From positions 1 through 23,434 of the forward strand of contig JAURNF010000175.1 of NCBI GenBank assembly GCA_030830285.1: a stretch of DNA of 23,434 nucleotides, read 5' to 3'. A model generated the notes under the pieces. That model saw only the letters and a list, made by a program, of their open reading frames with translations. It had not been told where the DNA came from and ran no database searches. Below, piece after piece: positions 8,661 through 17,500 of the stretch (position 1 is its first letter; each line of letters opens with the position of its first letter). The DNA comes from Candidatus Kapaibacterium sp. GTDB lineage: Bacteria; Bacteroidota; Ignavibacteria; Kapaibacteriales; Kapaibacteriaceae. The position numbers and the translations under genes are program-made.

Positions 8661-9395
8661 ATGATCAGCCAATCACACATGAAAGCCATCTCGTACACTG
8701 GTATCGTCCTATTCGTTCTGTTTTCTCTGAGCAGCTGCACAAGCGACGTTGCTCCTGTACCCGAGCGAACCAACGAAGAGAAGTATGTAGCTGCAATCAT
8801 TGATGCAATGGTTGCGGACGATGCCGAACGCTCATCAAATCTCGTCGCACTTCGCGAAGACAACCCTAATACAGTATGGAAGTCCTTCGGCACTGAGCGG
8901 CGCGTGTTGGTAACCATCTGGACAGCTTGGGATACGAACTACACCGCTGGACAGACAGCTGCATCGAAGTATGATATGTGGGTCACTGCCGTACCAGAAC
9001 TTCGTTCATGGTGGAAGACGCGTTATGACAATCGCACCGATACCGTGCTCCGCTTAGAGCAGTTGCTTGGTCTTTCGCCTGGACGTAAGAAGACGGCGTT
9101 TCTCACTGTATGGGTTCGACCGCAGGATGTGTTCCGTCCGGCTGGCGATCCAGAGATCGATGATGCGTCAGCTGGTCCAGAGCTTACCGCCGGAGTCGAT
9201 TCAGCATACCGCGCATGGTTCAACGCTAGCATTATCTATTCCTACTACCCGAAGTCTGCACCATGGACACGTCTCGGCTACACGTATGATTGGAATGGTC
9301 AGTATGGTGACCAAGGACTCAGTGAGTTCATCGTTCGCAAGGGATCCGAGATCATCGTTGAGTCTGTAACCTCAACGTCAGCGTACCTTCGGTAG
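8661..9395 (+). CDS. Conserved lipoprotein of unknown function
   Basis: This is a 244-residue protein with a lipobox-type signal (VLFSLSSC, Cys26). The start may instead be the ATG at 8679 (MKAISYTG...), which gives a more usual signal length; neither start has a clear ribosome binding site. The mature part is soluble and Trp/Tyr-rich, with distinctive segments WTAWDTNYTAGQ, YDMWVTAVPELRSWW, LTVWVRPQDVFRPAGDPEI, YRAWFN, PWTRLGYTYDW and GLSEFIVRKGSE. These look like strongly conserved blocks of a family I cannot name. No catalytic motif is evident. It lies 15 bp after the barrel gene and 58 bp before crtY on the same strand. Confidence 0.75.
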   Translation: MISQSHMKAISYTGIVLFVLFSLSSCTSDVAPVPERTNEEKYVAAIIDAMVADDAERSSNLVALREDNPNTVWKSFGTERRVLVTIWTAWDTNYTAGQTAASKYDMWVTAVPELRSWWKTRYDNRTDTVLRLEQLLGLSPGRKKTAFLTVWVRPQDVFRPAGDPEIDDASAGPELTAGVDSAYRAWFNASIIYSYYPKSAPWTRLGYTYDWNGQYGDQGLSEFIVRKGSEIIVESVTSTSAYLR

Positions 9396-9453
9396 ACATC
9401 TACCAGACCGGCCATACGATATTCCCTCCGCAAGGGTATGTTGTAGCCAGGTG

Positions 9454-10530
9454 ATGGGGCGCACGTCGATATTCTTCATGGGTGGTGGTGTGGCAGCACA
9501 CCTCTATGCCCTTGTAGCCGCTCAGCGGTATGGTTCTTCGAACCTTGATGTGATGATGGTAGATCCAAGCGAACACGCACCCGATCGCAACCTCTGCGTA
9601 TGGGGAGGTCCGCTCCCAATGCTAAGCGATGCGCTCATAGCCGAGTGGAAGACGCTTCGCTTTGGATACAGGAATGCGACGATGACACGCGAGCTCACGT
9701 CGCTTTCCTATCAGCACTACAGCGCACAGTCCATTCGCTCTGCTGTTGAATGTGTTGTACCAATTCGTCGCACCTGCGCAAACGTCCATGAGCCCAGCGC
9801 AACGTGTGATGTCTCCCTCGATAGTCGACCAGCTAAACACTTCCATCGTCGGTCTACAGTTGCACTGCAACAGCACTTCTTGGGGTGGCGCATACGCACA
9901 ACAAACGCTGTGTTTGATCCCGACGTAATGACGATGATGGACTTTCGCACTGATCAACAGCAAGGTGTGTGCTTCATCTATGTTCTTCCCTACGCTGTCA
10001 ACGAAGCACTCGTGGAATGCACTGTGTTTTCTGCTGAGGTATGGAACACAGCAGAATACGAACAGCGACTTCGCATCTACATCGACGACATTCTGTCCTG
10101 TCCGTCGTACGAAGTGATATCGACCGAGACAGGTTCAATACCAATGTGCGATGCCATCCCTAATCGCTCACGCGGTAGCAACTGGATCTCGATCGGTTCA
10201 AGTGCTGGTCTAACGAAACCAACAACAGGCTATACCGTTGCACGATGTATACGAGACGCCGAACAGATGCTCGATCTGTATGATGCAACAGGTCAGTGGA
10301 CAGCGCCGCAGAGGGCACATCGACGCTTTGATTGGTACGACCGTCTGCTACTCAGGATCATTCGTGATGAGCCGCAGCACGTATCGACGATTCTCTGGAC
10401 GCTGTTTGACAGAAACCCCGTTGAGGTGATCCTACGTTTTCTCGATGAACAGACATCACTTCGTGAAGAACTACGATTGTTTTGGACTTTACCATGGAAC
10501 CCGTTTCTTCGCGCCATCTTCCGTCGATAG
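9454..10530 (+). CDS. crtY: Lycopene beta-cyclase (CrtY type)
   Basis: The 358-residue protein starts at ATG 9454 (a GTG lies just before it at 9451). The N-terminus carries a dinucleotide-binding GGGVAAH (10-16), a variant of the usual GxGxAG, with the second strand ending VMMVDPSE. Diagnostic CrtY blocks follow: FLGWRIRTTNAVFDP (142-156), MMDFRTDQ (161-168), FIYVLPYA (174-181), VECTVFS, YEQRLRIYI, GSIPMCD, and IGSSAGLTKPTTGYTVARC near 245-265. CrtY cyclises both ends of lycopene to give beta-carotene at the membrane. The next gene overlaps its 3' end and encodes the enzyme that would cleave beta-carotene, so the pair would form a retinal pathway. The upstream genes for lycopene synthesis are not in the window. 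Confidence 0.92.
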   Translation: MGRTSIFFMGGGVAAHLYALVAAQRYGSSNLDVMMVDPSEHAPDRNLCVWGGPLPMLSDALIAEWKTLRFGYRNATMTRELTSLSYQHYSAQSIRSAVECVVPIRRTCANVHEPSATCDVSLDSRPAKHFHRRSTVALQQHFLGWRIRTTNAVFDPDVMTMMDFRTDQQQGVCFIYVLPYAVNEALVECTVFSAEVWNTAEYEQRLRIYIDDILSCPSYEVISTETGSIPMCDAIPNRSRGSNWISIGSSAGLTKPTTGYTVARCIRDAEQMLDLYDATGQWTAPQRAHRRFDWYDRLLLRIIRDEPQHVSTILWTLFDRNPVEVILRFLDEQTSLREELRLFWTLPWNPFLRAIFRR

Positions 10531-11339
10531 TTGCGCTTTCGACCTGGCTGCTCGCCCTGCTGCTTAGCATGTATGGCGGCGGTATGATTACCCCGCTCAT
10601 CATCGCATCGATAGCATTACTCGGCATTCCGCATGGTGCGCTTGACCTGCACATCATCGGCGCAACATCAAGCAGTATTCGCGAAGTGGTGTTCTACCTG
10701 ACAGGAATTGCACTTGTTGTGCTTGCGTGGTACATCGCGCCAGCACTCATGCTGGTTGTGTTCCTCTTGAACTCAGCGTGGCACTTTGGAGACTGCGATC
10801 TTCAACACATGCGTCGATGGCGTGCTATTTCATCGTTAATCTATGGATGTGCTGTTCTTGTTGCCTTGATCAATCCTTCCGATCCTGCTATTAGCGATAT
10901 CCTACATCAACTGGTGCCAACAACATCACTCGCACTTGATGGTTCGTTGTACCTGTACATTCGCATCATTGCTGCCAGCGTTGTACTTGTTCTTCCTCTA
11001 GCACAAGATGCTGAACATCGTGCAGCTGGTATTATACGGAGTGTACTTGTCGTGGCTGGTGCATTCTTGCTGCCATCGCTTTTGGTGTTCGCATGGTACT
11101 TCGCTGCAATTCACTCGTGGAGCAGCCTGCGAGCGTTACGACTACACCTCAATCAACACGAATCGTGGACATGGAGCAGACTCGTTCTGGCATCGGTACC
11201 TCTTACTCTCGTCACCTACATTGGCATCGGGATCGCGTATCTCTTGTTACCACACGCTGCCATCCTACCGCTTCTCTTCATTAGTCTCAGTGCTCTCACC
11301 GTTCCGCACAGTCGGTTGTTTCACCGCGTCTACGTGTAA
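10494..11339 (+). CDS. blh: Brp/Blh-family beta-carotene 15,15'-dioxygenase
   Basis: This is a 281-residue polytopic membrane protein starting at ATG 10494, overlapping crtY by 37 bp; a TTG at 10482 is the alternative. Roughly eight hydrophobic segments are seen. Family His motifs are GIPHGALDL (His47), SAWHFG (His97), WYFAAIHSW (His207) and LTVPHSRL (His272). Blh is an iron enzyme that cleaves beta-carotene centrally to two retinals. As I recall the family, the third motif usually has a second His four residues on (HSxRH), but here that position is Ser211, so one expected iron ligand may be missing. Partnership with crtY makes the function clear in outline. Retinal usually feeds a microbial rhodopsin, and none is present in this window. 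Confidence 0.88.
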   Translation: MEPVSSRHLPSIVALSTWLLALLLSMYGGGMITPLIIASIALLGIPHGALDLHIIGATSSSIREVVFYLTGIALVVLAWYIAPALMLVVFLLNSAWHFGDCDLQHMRRWRAISSLIYGCAVLVALINPSDPAISDILHQLVPTTSLALDGSLYLYIRIIAASVVLVLPLAQDAEHRAAGIIRSVLVVAGAFLLPSLLVFAWYFAAIHSWSSLRALRLHLNQHESWTWSRLVLASVPLTLVTYIGIGIAYLLLPHAAILPLLFISLSALTVPHSRLFHRVYV

Positions 11340-11357
11340 GACTGTAGGGCGTATCGC

Positions 11358-11780
11358 TCACTTGACGTATTGCTGTATAACGTAGATGCATGTATCATCA
11401 ATGTACGTCACACCTGCTCGTGCACACTTGTCTGCACCGTGCGCGCTTGTAATGCCGAGCTGGAGCCAAATACAACGCACATCTCCACGGGCCTCGTGAC
11501 GTGCGAGCGCTTCGTCGATGATCGCATCAGTATCAGACGACGGACGAAAGACATTTACAATGTCGATGTCAAACGGAACATCAGCAAGTGCTGCAACCAC
11601 AGGTATCGAACCCACAGCCGGTGTTGCAGTTGGGTTCACACCAACCACGTCATAGCCCCACTGCGGCAGTAGCTGCGGTATGTCATACGCAGACTTGCCA
11701 GGATTCTTTGACAGTCCCACCACAGCAATCGTCTTCGACGACTTCAGGGCATTGATTGCTTGTTCAAGGTATGTATCCAT
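11358..11780 (-). CDS. CoA-binding-domain protein (YccU-like)
   Basis: The 140-residue protein starts at ATG 11780 (MDTYLEQAINALKSSK); the frame is open further upstream but that part lies within the hydrolase gene and shows no conservation pattern. It is a single Rossmann-like CoA-binding domain: IAVVGLSKNPGKSAYDIP (nucleotide loop), GYDVVGVNP, DIDIVNVFRPS, CIWLQLGI and a C-terminal AGVTYIDDTC. Size and motifs match the small stand-alone CoA_binding_2 proteins found widely in bacteria, whose physiological role is not established. It overlaps the end of the esterase gene by 37 bp, implying co-transcription and perhaps translational coupling. It is convergent with blh, with only 18 bp between their stop codons. 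Confidence 0.88.
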   Translation of the reverse strand: MDTYLEQAINALKSSKTIAVVGLSKNPGKSAYDIPQLLPQWGYDVVGVNPTATPAVGSIPVVAALADVPFDIDIVNVFRPSSDTDAIIDEALARHEARGDVRCIWLQLGITSAHGADKCARAGVTYIDDTCIYVIQQYVK

Positions 11781-12685
11781 GCCGCAATATCGCGAATCAG
11801 CTCCATCGGCATTGAGCTTACAGATGCGAAGGTGAAGAACCCGTGTATTGTACCAGCGTAGCAATGATAGGTTGAATCGGCATCAGTTGCTTGAAGCTTG
11901 TCGTGATACAACCGCGCGTCATCTCGCAGAATATCATACTCTGCCGCAGCAATGAAGGCAGGGGCAACGCCCTGTGTGTTCGTAGCATGAAGCGGTGCAA
12001 CTTGCGCATCCAACATCAGGTGTTCGTCTTGAACATACTGCTGCCAGTACCACTGCATCGCTGTCCGATCGAGTCCGAAGCCAGATGCAAATTGTTGTAC
12101 GCTATCGCTTACAAGTGTTGGATCGAGACATGGATAGATGAGAATCTGACCACGCAGAGGAATCACATCACGAGCCATCAAGGCAACAGCTGCTGCAAGA
12201 TTGCCCCCTGAACTATCACCTGCGACGATGATCTCATCAGCATCAACGTTGAGGAGATGTGCATGTTCTCTACACCACTGAAGCGTATCCAAACAATCAT
12301 GTAGAGGTATTGGGAACGGATACTCTGGTGCTTTGCGGTAACTCACGCTCAGCACCGACATGCCAGTTTCAATCGCTAGTAAGGCGAGTGATGCATCGTA
12401 GATGTCAATCGTGTTATGAACCCAGCCACCACCGTGGAAGTAGAGCACAAGGGATGAGCGATCAGATGATGATGACTGTGGACGAATGAGATGAGCTTCC
12501 AAGCATGTGCTGTCGCGTGTGGGAATCTCACGGTGTTCAATCGTAACACCATCTGGGATCGGACCAGCTAATGCAACACGCGCCGGTGTTTGCGCGCGGA
12601 GTTCAGCCGGCGTGGCTTTTCCAACGGTTGGAAGATTGGCTGACTTCCGTTGTTCGAGTAGGCGTAAAAATTCAGGAGCGAGCAT
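11744..12685 (-). CDS. HSL-family alpha/beta hydrolase (carboxylesterase type)
   Basis: This is a 313-residue cytosolic-looking protein without a signal peptide. The start at ATG 12685 (MLAPEFLRLLEQ) fits the usual N-terminal cap of the hormone-sensitive-lipase family, with TPAELRA a little later. Motifs are the oxyanion-hole HGGGW (84-88), the nucleophile elbow GDSSGGN (156-162, Ser158), the acid AEYDILRDD (Asp251) and the catalytic His in GTIHGF (His281). The complete triad indicates an active ester hydrolase of short or medium acyl chains; the natural substrate is unknown. Unusually, the first codons lie inside the 3' arm of a strong terminator-like hairpin that follows the outer-membrane gene of module copy 1. 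This may limit transcription or translation into this gene. Confidence 0.9.
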   Translation of the reverse strand: MLAPEFLRLLEQRKSANLPTVGKATPAELRAQTPARVALAGPIPDGVTIEHREIPTRDSTCLEAHLIRPQSSSSDRSSLVLYFHGGGWVHNTIDIYDASLALLAIETGMSVLSVSYRKAPEYPFPIPLHDCLDTLQWCREHAHLLNVDADEIIVAGDSSGGNLAAAVALMARDVIPLRGQILIYPCLDPTLVSDSVQQFASGFGLDRTAMQWYWQQYVQDEHLMLDAQVAPLHATNTQGVAPAFIAAAEYDILRDDARLYHDKLQATDADSTYHCYAGTIHGFFTFASVSSMPMELIRDIAAWIHTLNKQSMP

Positions 12686-12706
12686 CAATGAAGATACTCG
12701 CTCCTG
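12664..12706 (-). terminator. Terminator-like hairpin overlapping the esterase start codon
   Basis: On the minus strand CAGGAGCGAGTATC (12706-12693) pairs with GATGCTCGCTCCTG (12686-12673) as a 14-bp stem with one G-U pair and a 6-base loop, then AATTTTTACG. It has the form of an intrinsic terminator for the three-gene module ending at 12732. The 3' arm contains the ATG of the esterase (12685-12683), and the 5' arm contains its AGGAG. The minus-strand RNA folds better than the plus-strand one, because the one non-Watson-Crick pair is G-U only on that strand. Confidence 0.75.
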
Positions 12707-12731
12707 GTAGATCGGACAATGTCTCGCTCTC

Positions 12732-13613
12732 TTACAGGATCACGAGAGCGATACCGAGTGAGAGGTAGTGCAGGGTATAGGGGGCCTGCAGGGTCTTGCT
12801 GCCCTGCGAATCTGTCCAGGTCAGCCCCGAGCTGTAGAGCGGCGTAAGCGCATAGTTGTAACGGGCTACCAGATCGAGCGCGCGGATGCCCGAGCGATTC
12901 GGCTCGAGCACGCGCAGGCGAGCTGCGGCATTGAGGCCTAGGACAAAACTGTTGTACTTGTCCAGGTTTCCACTACGGTCGTCGCGGACAATGTCATTGG
13001 TCTGGGAATAGATCACGGCTGATGTCGGCGAGGTGATGCGCTCTTGCTGCGTGTAGGTAGCCGAGAGCACATACATGCCGTCAACTCCTGCACCGATGAA
13101 CAGACGTGAGCTCAGAGGGCATTCCAATGCCAGGCCACCGGTGAGACCATTCCATGTCAGATTGGTCGTGTATTCAAACACGGCATCAACTGATTGAAGC
13201 TGGCCGGCATAGATCTTCTCTGTTGTCGTTGTTGTAAACGATGCTGGCAGCGACATCACGCCTGCACGTGCACCCAGCAGCAGTCCTGATGAGCCCAGCG
13301 GTAGAGTCAGACCAAACTGCGCGCCGTAGCCAAATGCTGATGTTGATGAAAAGCCATTGCAGCAATTCTCAAACGGTGGAAGCGAGGTAAACGATGTGCG
13401 ATGGAAGCCATAGGCTCCCGTCAGCTGCACGGAAAACTCTGTGTCGCTGCGCTTGCTCGTCGTTGTATCGACGCTGTTGCTCGCTGCGCTGTTGGTGGTT
13501 GCGCTGTCGCGTGCTGGCGCCTTAGCGCCCTTCGGTTGTGCGTAGGATGACAATGCCAATGTGCTTAGCACGACCAACACTGTCATCAGTCGTGTGAGGG
13601 TGTTCTTCATCAT
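12732..13613 (-). CDS. Outer-membrane beta-barrel protein with SLPPxENCC motif, module copy 1
   Basis: This is a 293-residue Sec-exported protein (signal ending near SSYAQ, residues 22-26), followed by a Ser/Thr/Ala-rich linker (30-57) and a domain of amphipathic strands that looks like a small outer-membrane barrel, ending in aliphatic residues. The mature N-terminus holds GAYGFHRTSFTSLPPFENCCNG (66-87) with vicinal Cys84-Cys85. The protein encoded at 20641-21447 shares this motif and the later pattern: FTTTTTEKIYAGQLQSVDA here, FTSTTIEKVYSGEIVSTDA there. Its ATG overlaps the stop of the preceding gene by 4 bp (ATGA), so translation is probably coupled. I infer an outer-membrane anchor or assembly partner for the two upstream gene products. 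Biochemical function is unknown. Confidence 0.75.
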   Translation of the reverse strand: MMKNTLTRLMTVLVVLSTLALSSYAQPKGAKAPARDSATTNSAASNSVDTTTSKRSDTEFSVQLTGAYGFHRTSFTSLPPFENCCNGFSSTSAFGYGAQFGLTLPLGSSGLLLGARAGVMSLPASFTTTTTEKIYAGQLQSVDAVFEYTTNLTWNGLTGGLALECPLSSRLFIGAGVDGMYVLSATYTQQERITSPTSAVIYSQTNDIVRDDRSGNLDKYNSFVLGLNAAARLRVLEPNRSGIRALDLVARYNYALTPLYSSGLTWTDSQGSKTLQAPYTLHYLSLGIALVIL

Positions 13614-14527
13614 GGCATCTTCACGATTGTCGTGCGTCCTACGTGCTCTGGCGTTACCACCGTCACGGTGTAGCTGCCTGCTGATACCAAGCCGAGATCA
13701 ATCACTGCGCGGGGCCATGTCTGGTCGAGCGATACACCGTCACGCGTGGCGATCACTGTTCCTTGCAAGTCTGTGACGATCAGCGTGCCGGTGGTTGCAC
13801 GTTGTGCATACAAGCGAAGGGCGACTTCTGATCCATACACAGGGTTTGGTGTTGCTTGCACCATCACTGCTGTTTGTGTCAGCAAGCGTGCGTTGCCATA
13901 GGTCGAGCAGATGCCGCGCAGGCGTACCTCACCTGGCGTATGTGTTGTTACCTGACGTGGTACGTCGAGCCAACGGAATGATGCCAGCGTCACATCTGTG
14001 ACAGAATCGTTGCCCAGACGAGCAAGAAACTTCTGTGTCACCAGTGATGTCAGAGCTGAGCTTGTCGTGCCCGTAAGCGTGAGGGTGTAGCGGCCATCGG
14101 CGTCTTCGACATCCGATGCGTTGACACCCAACGGCTCGAGCATTGTTCCATTGAAGCTGATCTTGGCTTCCCATGCACGTGATGGGTTGCCTTGGAACAG
14201 CAAGCATGATGCAGCTGCATCGATGGTGAACGAAAACGTGTCACCCACTTGCTGCACCATCTGTGGTAGACGCAGATCGGTGCCCTCGCCACGCTGGGTG
14301 TAGGCATCGATCGTGTAGGCGTATCCAGCGGTGACCTCGCGCTCGGCCTTGTCGAGGTCAACAATTGGCTGACCTGTCATGCCGCGCACCGACGTGGTAC
14401 CACCGATTGTCGGCGTGTACCCGCTGGTGATAATACCGCCCACCACTTCCACTGGTTGTGCGCGCAGGCCTACCGCACACACCACCAGCACTATGAACAG
14501 TTGGAGTTTTCTCATTGTGGTTTGCAT
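13610..14527 (-). CDS. T9SS-tailed beta-sandwich surface protein, module copy 1
   Basis: The 305-residue protein starts at 14527, sharing one base with the preceding stop (TAATG); the ATG four codons on (MRKLQLF) would also fit. The signal peptide ends near LRAQ (21-24). Residues 27-75 have the 'SGYTPTIGGTTSVRGMTGQ' pattern seen at the N-terminus of many FCB secreted proteins. Residues about 88-205 (VGDTFSFTIDAAASCLLF ... RFLARLGNDSVTD in its homologue) look like a cohesin-like beta-sandwich. Residues about 223-305 (QATPNPVYGSEVALRLYA ... GTLIVTDLQGTVI ... AGSYTVTVVTPEHVGRTTIVKMP) resemble a type A T9SS sorting domain. It should therefore cross the outer membrane by T9SS and be attached or released at the surface. 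A clear homologue occupies the same place in copy 2 (21460-22362). Confidence 0.78.
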   Translation of the reverse strand: MQTTMRKLQLFIVLVVCAVGLRAQPVEVVGGIITSGYTPTIGGTTSVRGMTGQPIVDLDKAEREVTAGYAYTIDAYTQRGEGTDLRLPQMVQQVGDTFSFTIDAAASCLLFQGNPSRAWEAKISFNGTMLEPLGVNASDVEDADGRYTLTLTGTTSSALTSLVTQKFLARLGNDSVTDVTLASFRWLDVPRQVTTHTPGEVRLRGICSTYGNARLLTQTAVMVQATPNPVYGSEVALRLYAQRATTGTLIVTDLQGTVIATRDGVSLDQTWPRAVIDLGLVSAGSYTVTVVTPEHVGRTTIVKMP

Positions 14528-17500
14528 TAGGTCGCAGCAATAAGAACCCAGCGCTGAAGCGTAGCGTTGTAAATGAATGTTAGAGCTTGATTAATACCAA
14601 TCGTCTTGTTGGCTACACCAAGAATGAATCGATTGACATCCGTAGAGCCTGCATCCTGTTGCTGAAACGTGATGTTCTTCGTTGTTGCGTTCATGAGAAT
14701 AATCAATCGTCCGTTCTCACCGCCGGCAATACCATTGATGTCGACACCTACGCCGGCATTTGTCATGCGGAAGAAGGCGTGGTCGGAGATCACAATGTTG
14801 TTTACTTCAACCGTGCCACCCCGAAGAACATCAATGTCAATCTCGTCCCCTTCCTCGAGGACGAACTTTGTGATTTGAGATGATGCTACACCTGGCTTCC
14901 ACGAATTCGATGCTGCATCATACATCAACGAGTTACCATCAACTGGAGCTGTCGACGAAAGTGTCTTGCCTCCAATCGTAAACGTCGATGGTTCCCATTG
15001 CGTCGATGTTGAGTTCCACGTGAGAAGCTGTCCGCCCGTTGGCGCAGTAGATGCCACCGCACGACCTTGCAAACCATCTACTGTAGGGTTTGGATACGTA
15101 CCAGCAAGGTCACCGTTGGCAGTACCTCCCGGTGCTACACCAGAGATGGTCACATTTGATGCAGCTGTGATGCGACCTTGCGCATCGACTGTGAACTGGC
15201 CTACTTGTGTCGCCGAACCATATGAGCCTGCTGTCACGGTTGTGTTCGCAAGCTTGGCTGCTGTGACTGCACCGTCGGCAATCTTGGCTGTTGTGATAGC
15301 AGCATCAGCAATATCACCGGCTGCGATTGTTCCATCTGCAATTGCTCCCGTTGTCACTGCACCATTTGCAATCGTTGGATTCGGGAAGTTGCCTGTGAGA
15401 TCTCCACCAGCTACGCCTGTTGGAGAAGCACCAAGAATCACAACTTCTTGTGCTGCAGTGATACGACCTTGCGCATCTACTGTGAATCGTCCAACATGAT
15501 ACCCATCACCATACGTCCCAGCAGTTACAGCTGTGTTGGCAAGCTTGACGCCTGTGATTGCACCATCAGCAACTTTCGCAGTTGCAACTGCGCCATCTGC
15601 AACATCAGCTGTCGCAATTGTTCCATCAGCAATCTTCGCCGACGTCACTACACCCGACGCAATCGTTGGATTCGGGTACGTACCTGTGAGATCACCACCC
15701 GCAGCACCCGTTGCTCCACTTGCAGCAGCAGCTACCGTTGTTGCAGAGGTGATTCGACCTTGTGCATCAATTGTGATTTGTGGAATGTCGCTTGCTGTTC
15801 CATAGGTACCAGCCGTCACCGCAGTGTTCGCAAGCTTTGCTGCTGTGATCGCACCGTTGGCGATATCGCCTGTCGCAATTGTTCCGTCGGCAATCTTTGC
15901 AGACGTTACTGCACCAGAAGCAATCGTTGGGTTTGGATATGTGCCTGTGAGATCACCGCCCGCGGAACCGCCAGGTGTCACACCACTGATCGTGACATTC
16001 GCTGCAGCAGTGAGTCGACCTTGGGCATCAACAGTAAATGTTCCGACTTCCGTTGCTGAGCCATACGCAGCAGCTGTTACTCCAGTGTTGTCCAGCTTCA
16101 CAGCTGTTACTGAACCGTCAGCAATTTTCGCCGTAGTGATCGCACCATCAGCGATTTTGGCATTCGTAACTGCACTATTGGTAATGTTTGTTGTTGCTAC
16201 GGCATTTGTGGCGAGGTCGGTTGACGTAATCGTGCCATCGAAAATCTTAGCTGAGGTAACCGTTCCATCTGCAACCTTCGATGTTGTGATAGCACTTGTT
16301 GCGATAGTCGTATTTGTAACGACGCCTGTGCCCAGTGTTGGATTCGGGTAGGTACCTGTAAGATCTCCACCAGCTGCACCTGTTGGTGCTGCACCCGTGA
16401 TCGTCACGTTCGTTGCCGACGTGATACGACCTTGGGCGTCAACGGTGAATTGTCCAACCTCGGTTGCTGAACCATATGTGCCCGTTGTGACAGCTGTGTT
16501 CGCAAGCTTCGCCGCAGTAACCGCACCATTCGCGATATCTGCTGTTGCAACTTCACCGTCACCAATCTTTGCCGATGTGACTGCACCAGTAGCAAGAGTC
16601 GATGTTGTCACGACACCAGATGCCAATGTTGGGTTTGGATACGTACCTGAAAGATCACCACCTGCAGGACCTGTTGCACCGGATGGTCCAGCTGCAACTG
16701 TTGTTGCCGAAGTGATACGACCTTGGGCGTCAACCGTGATTTGCGGAATCTGCGTCGTTGATCCGTATGTGCCAGCATTAACCGCTGTATTTGCAAGCTT
16801 CGTTGCTGTTACAGCTCCATCGATAATCTTGGCTGTTGTTACTGCGCCATCAGCAAGCTTCGTTGTTGTGACAGCACTCGTCGCAATTGATGGATTCGGA
16901 TAGCTTCCGGAGAGATCACCGCCTGCTGCACCACCAGGAGTTGTCCCACTGATGGTCACGTTGCCTGCCTGCGTGAGACGACCTTGAGCATCAACAGTGA
17001 ACTGACCCACTTGCATAGATGAACCGTATGTGCCGGTGGTAACAGACGTATTGGCAAGCTTGTCGGCTGTAACACTGCCGTTTGTGATCGTTGATGTTGT
17101 TACGGCATTGTTCGCAAGCATTGGATTCGGATAGGTACCAGCCAGTGCACCACCTGCTGCACCTGTTGGTGATGCGCCGGTGATTGTCACGTTCGTTGCC
17201 GATGTGATACGTCCTTGTGCATCAACTGTGAACTGACCCACTTGCGTGCCTGAACCATATGTTCCAGTAGTGACGGCGGTGTTCGCAAGCTTATCAGCAG
17301 TGACACTTCCATTCGCAATCGCTGATGTTGTTACTGCATTGTTGGCGAGTGTTGGGTTTGGATACGTACCAGCAAGCACGCCACCTGCTGCACCACCTGG
17401 TGTTGTGCCCGAGATCGTAACATTCGCTGCCTGTGTCAAACGGCCTTGTGCATCAACTGTGAACTGACCTACCTGTGTTGATGTGCCGTACGTTCCCGTA

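Noticed and set aside
11781..11864. N-terminal extension of the CoA-binding protein
   Set aside because: It lies inside the esterase gene and adds residues unlike the family; the start at 11780 gives a typical domain length.
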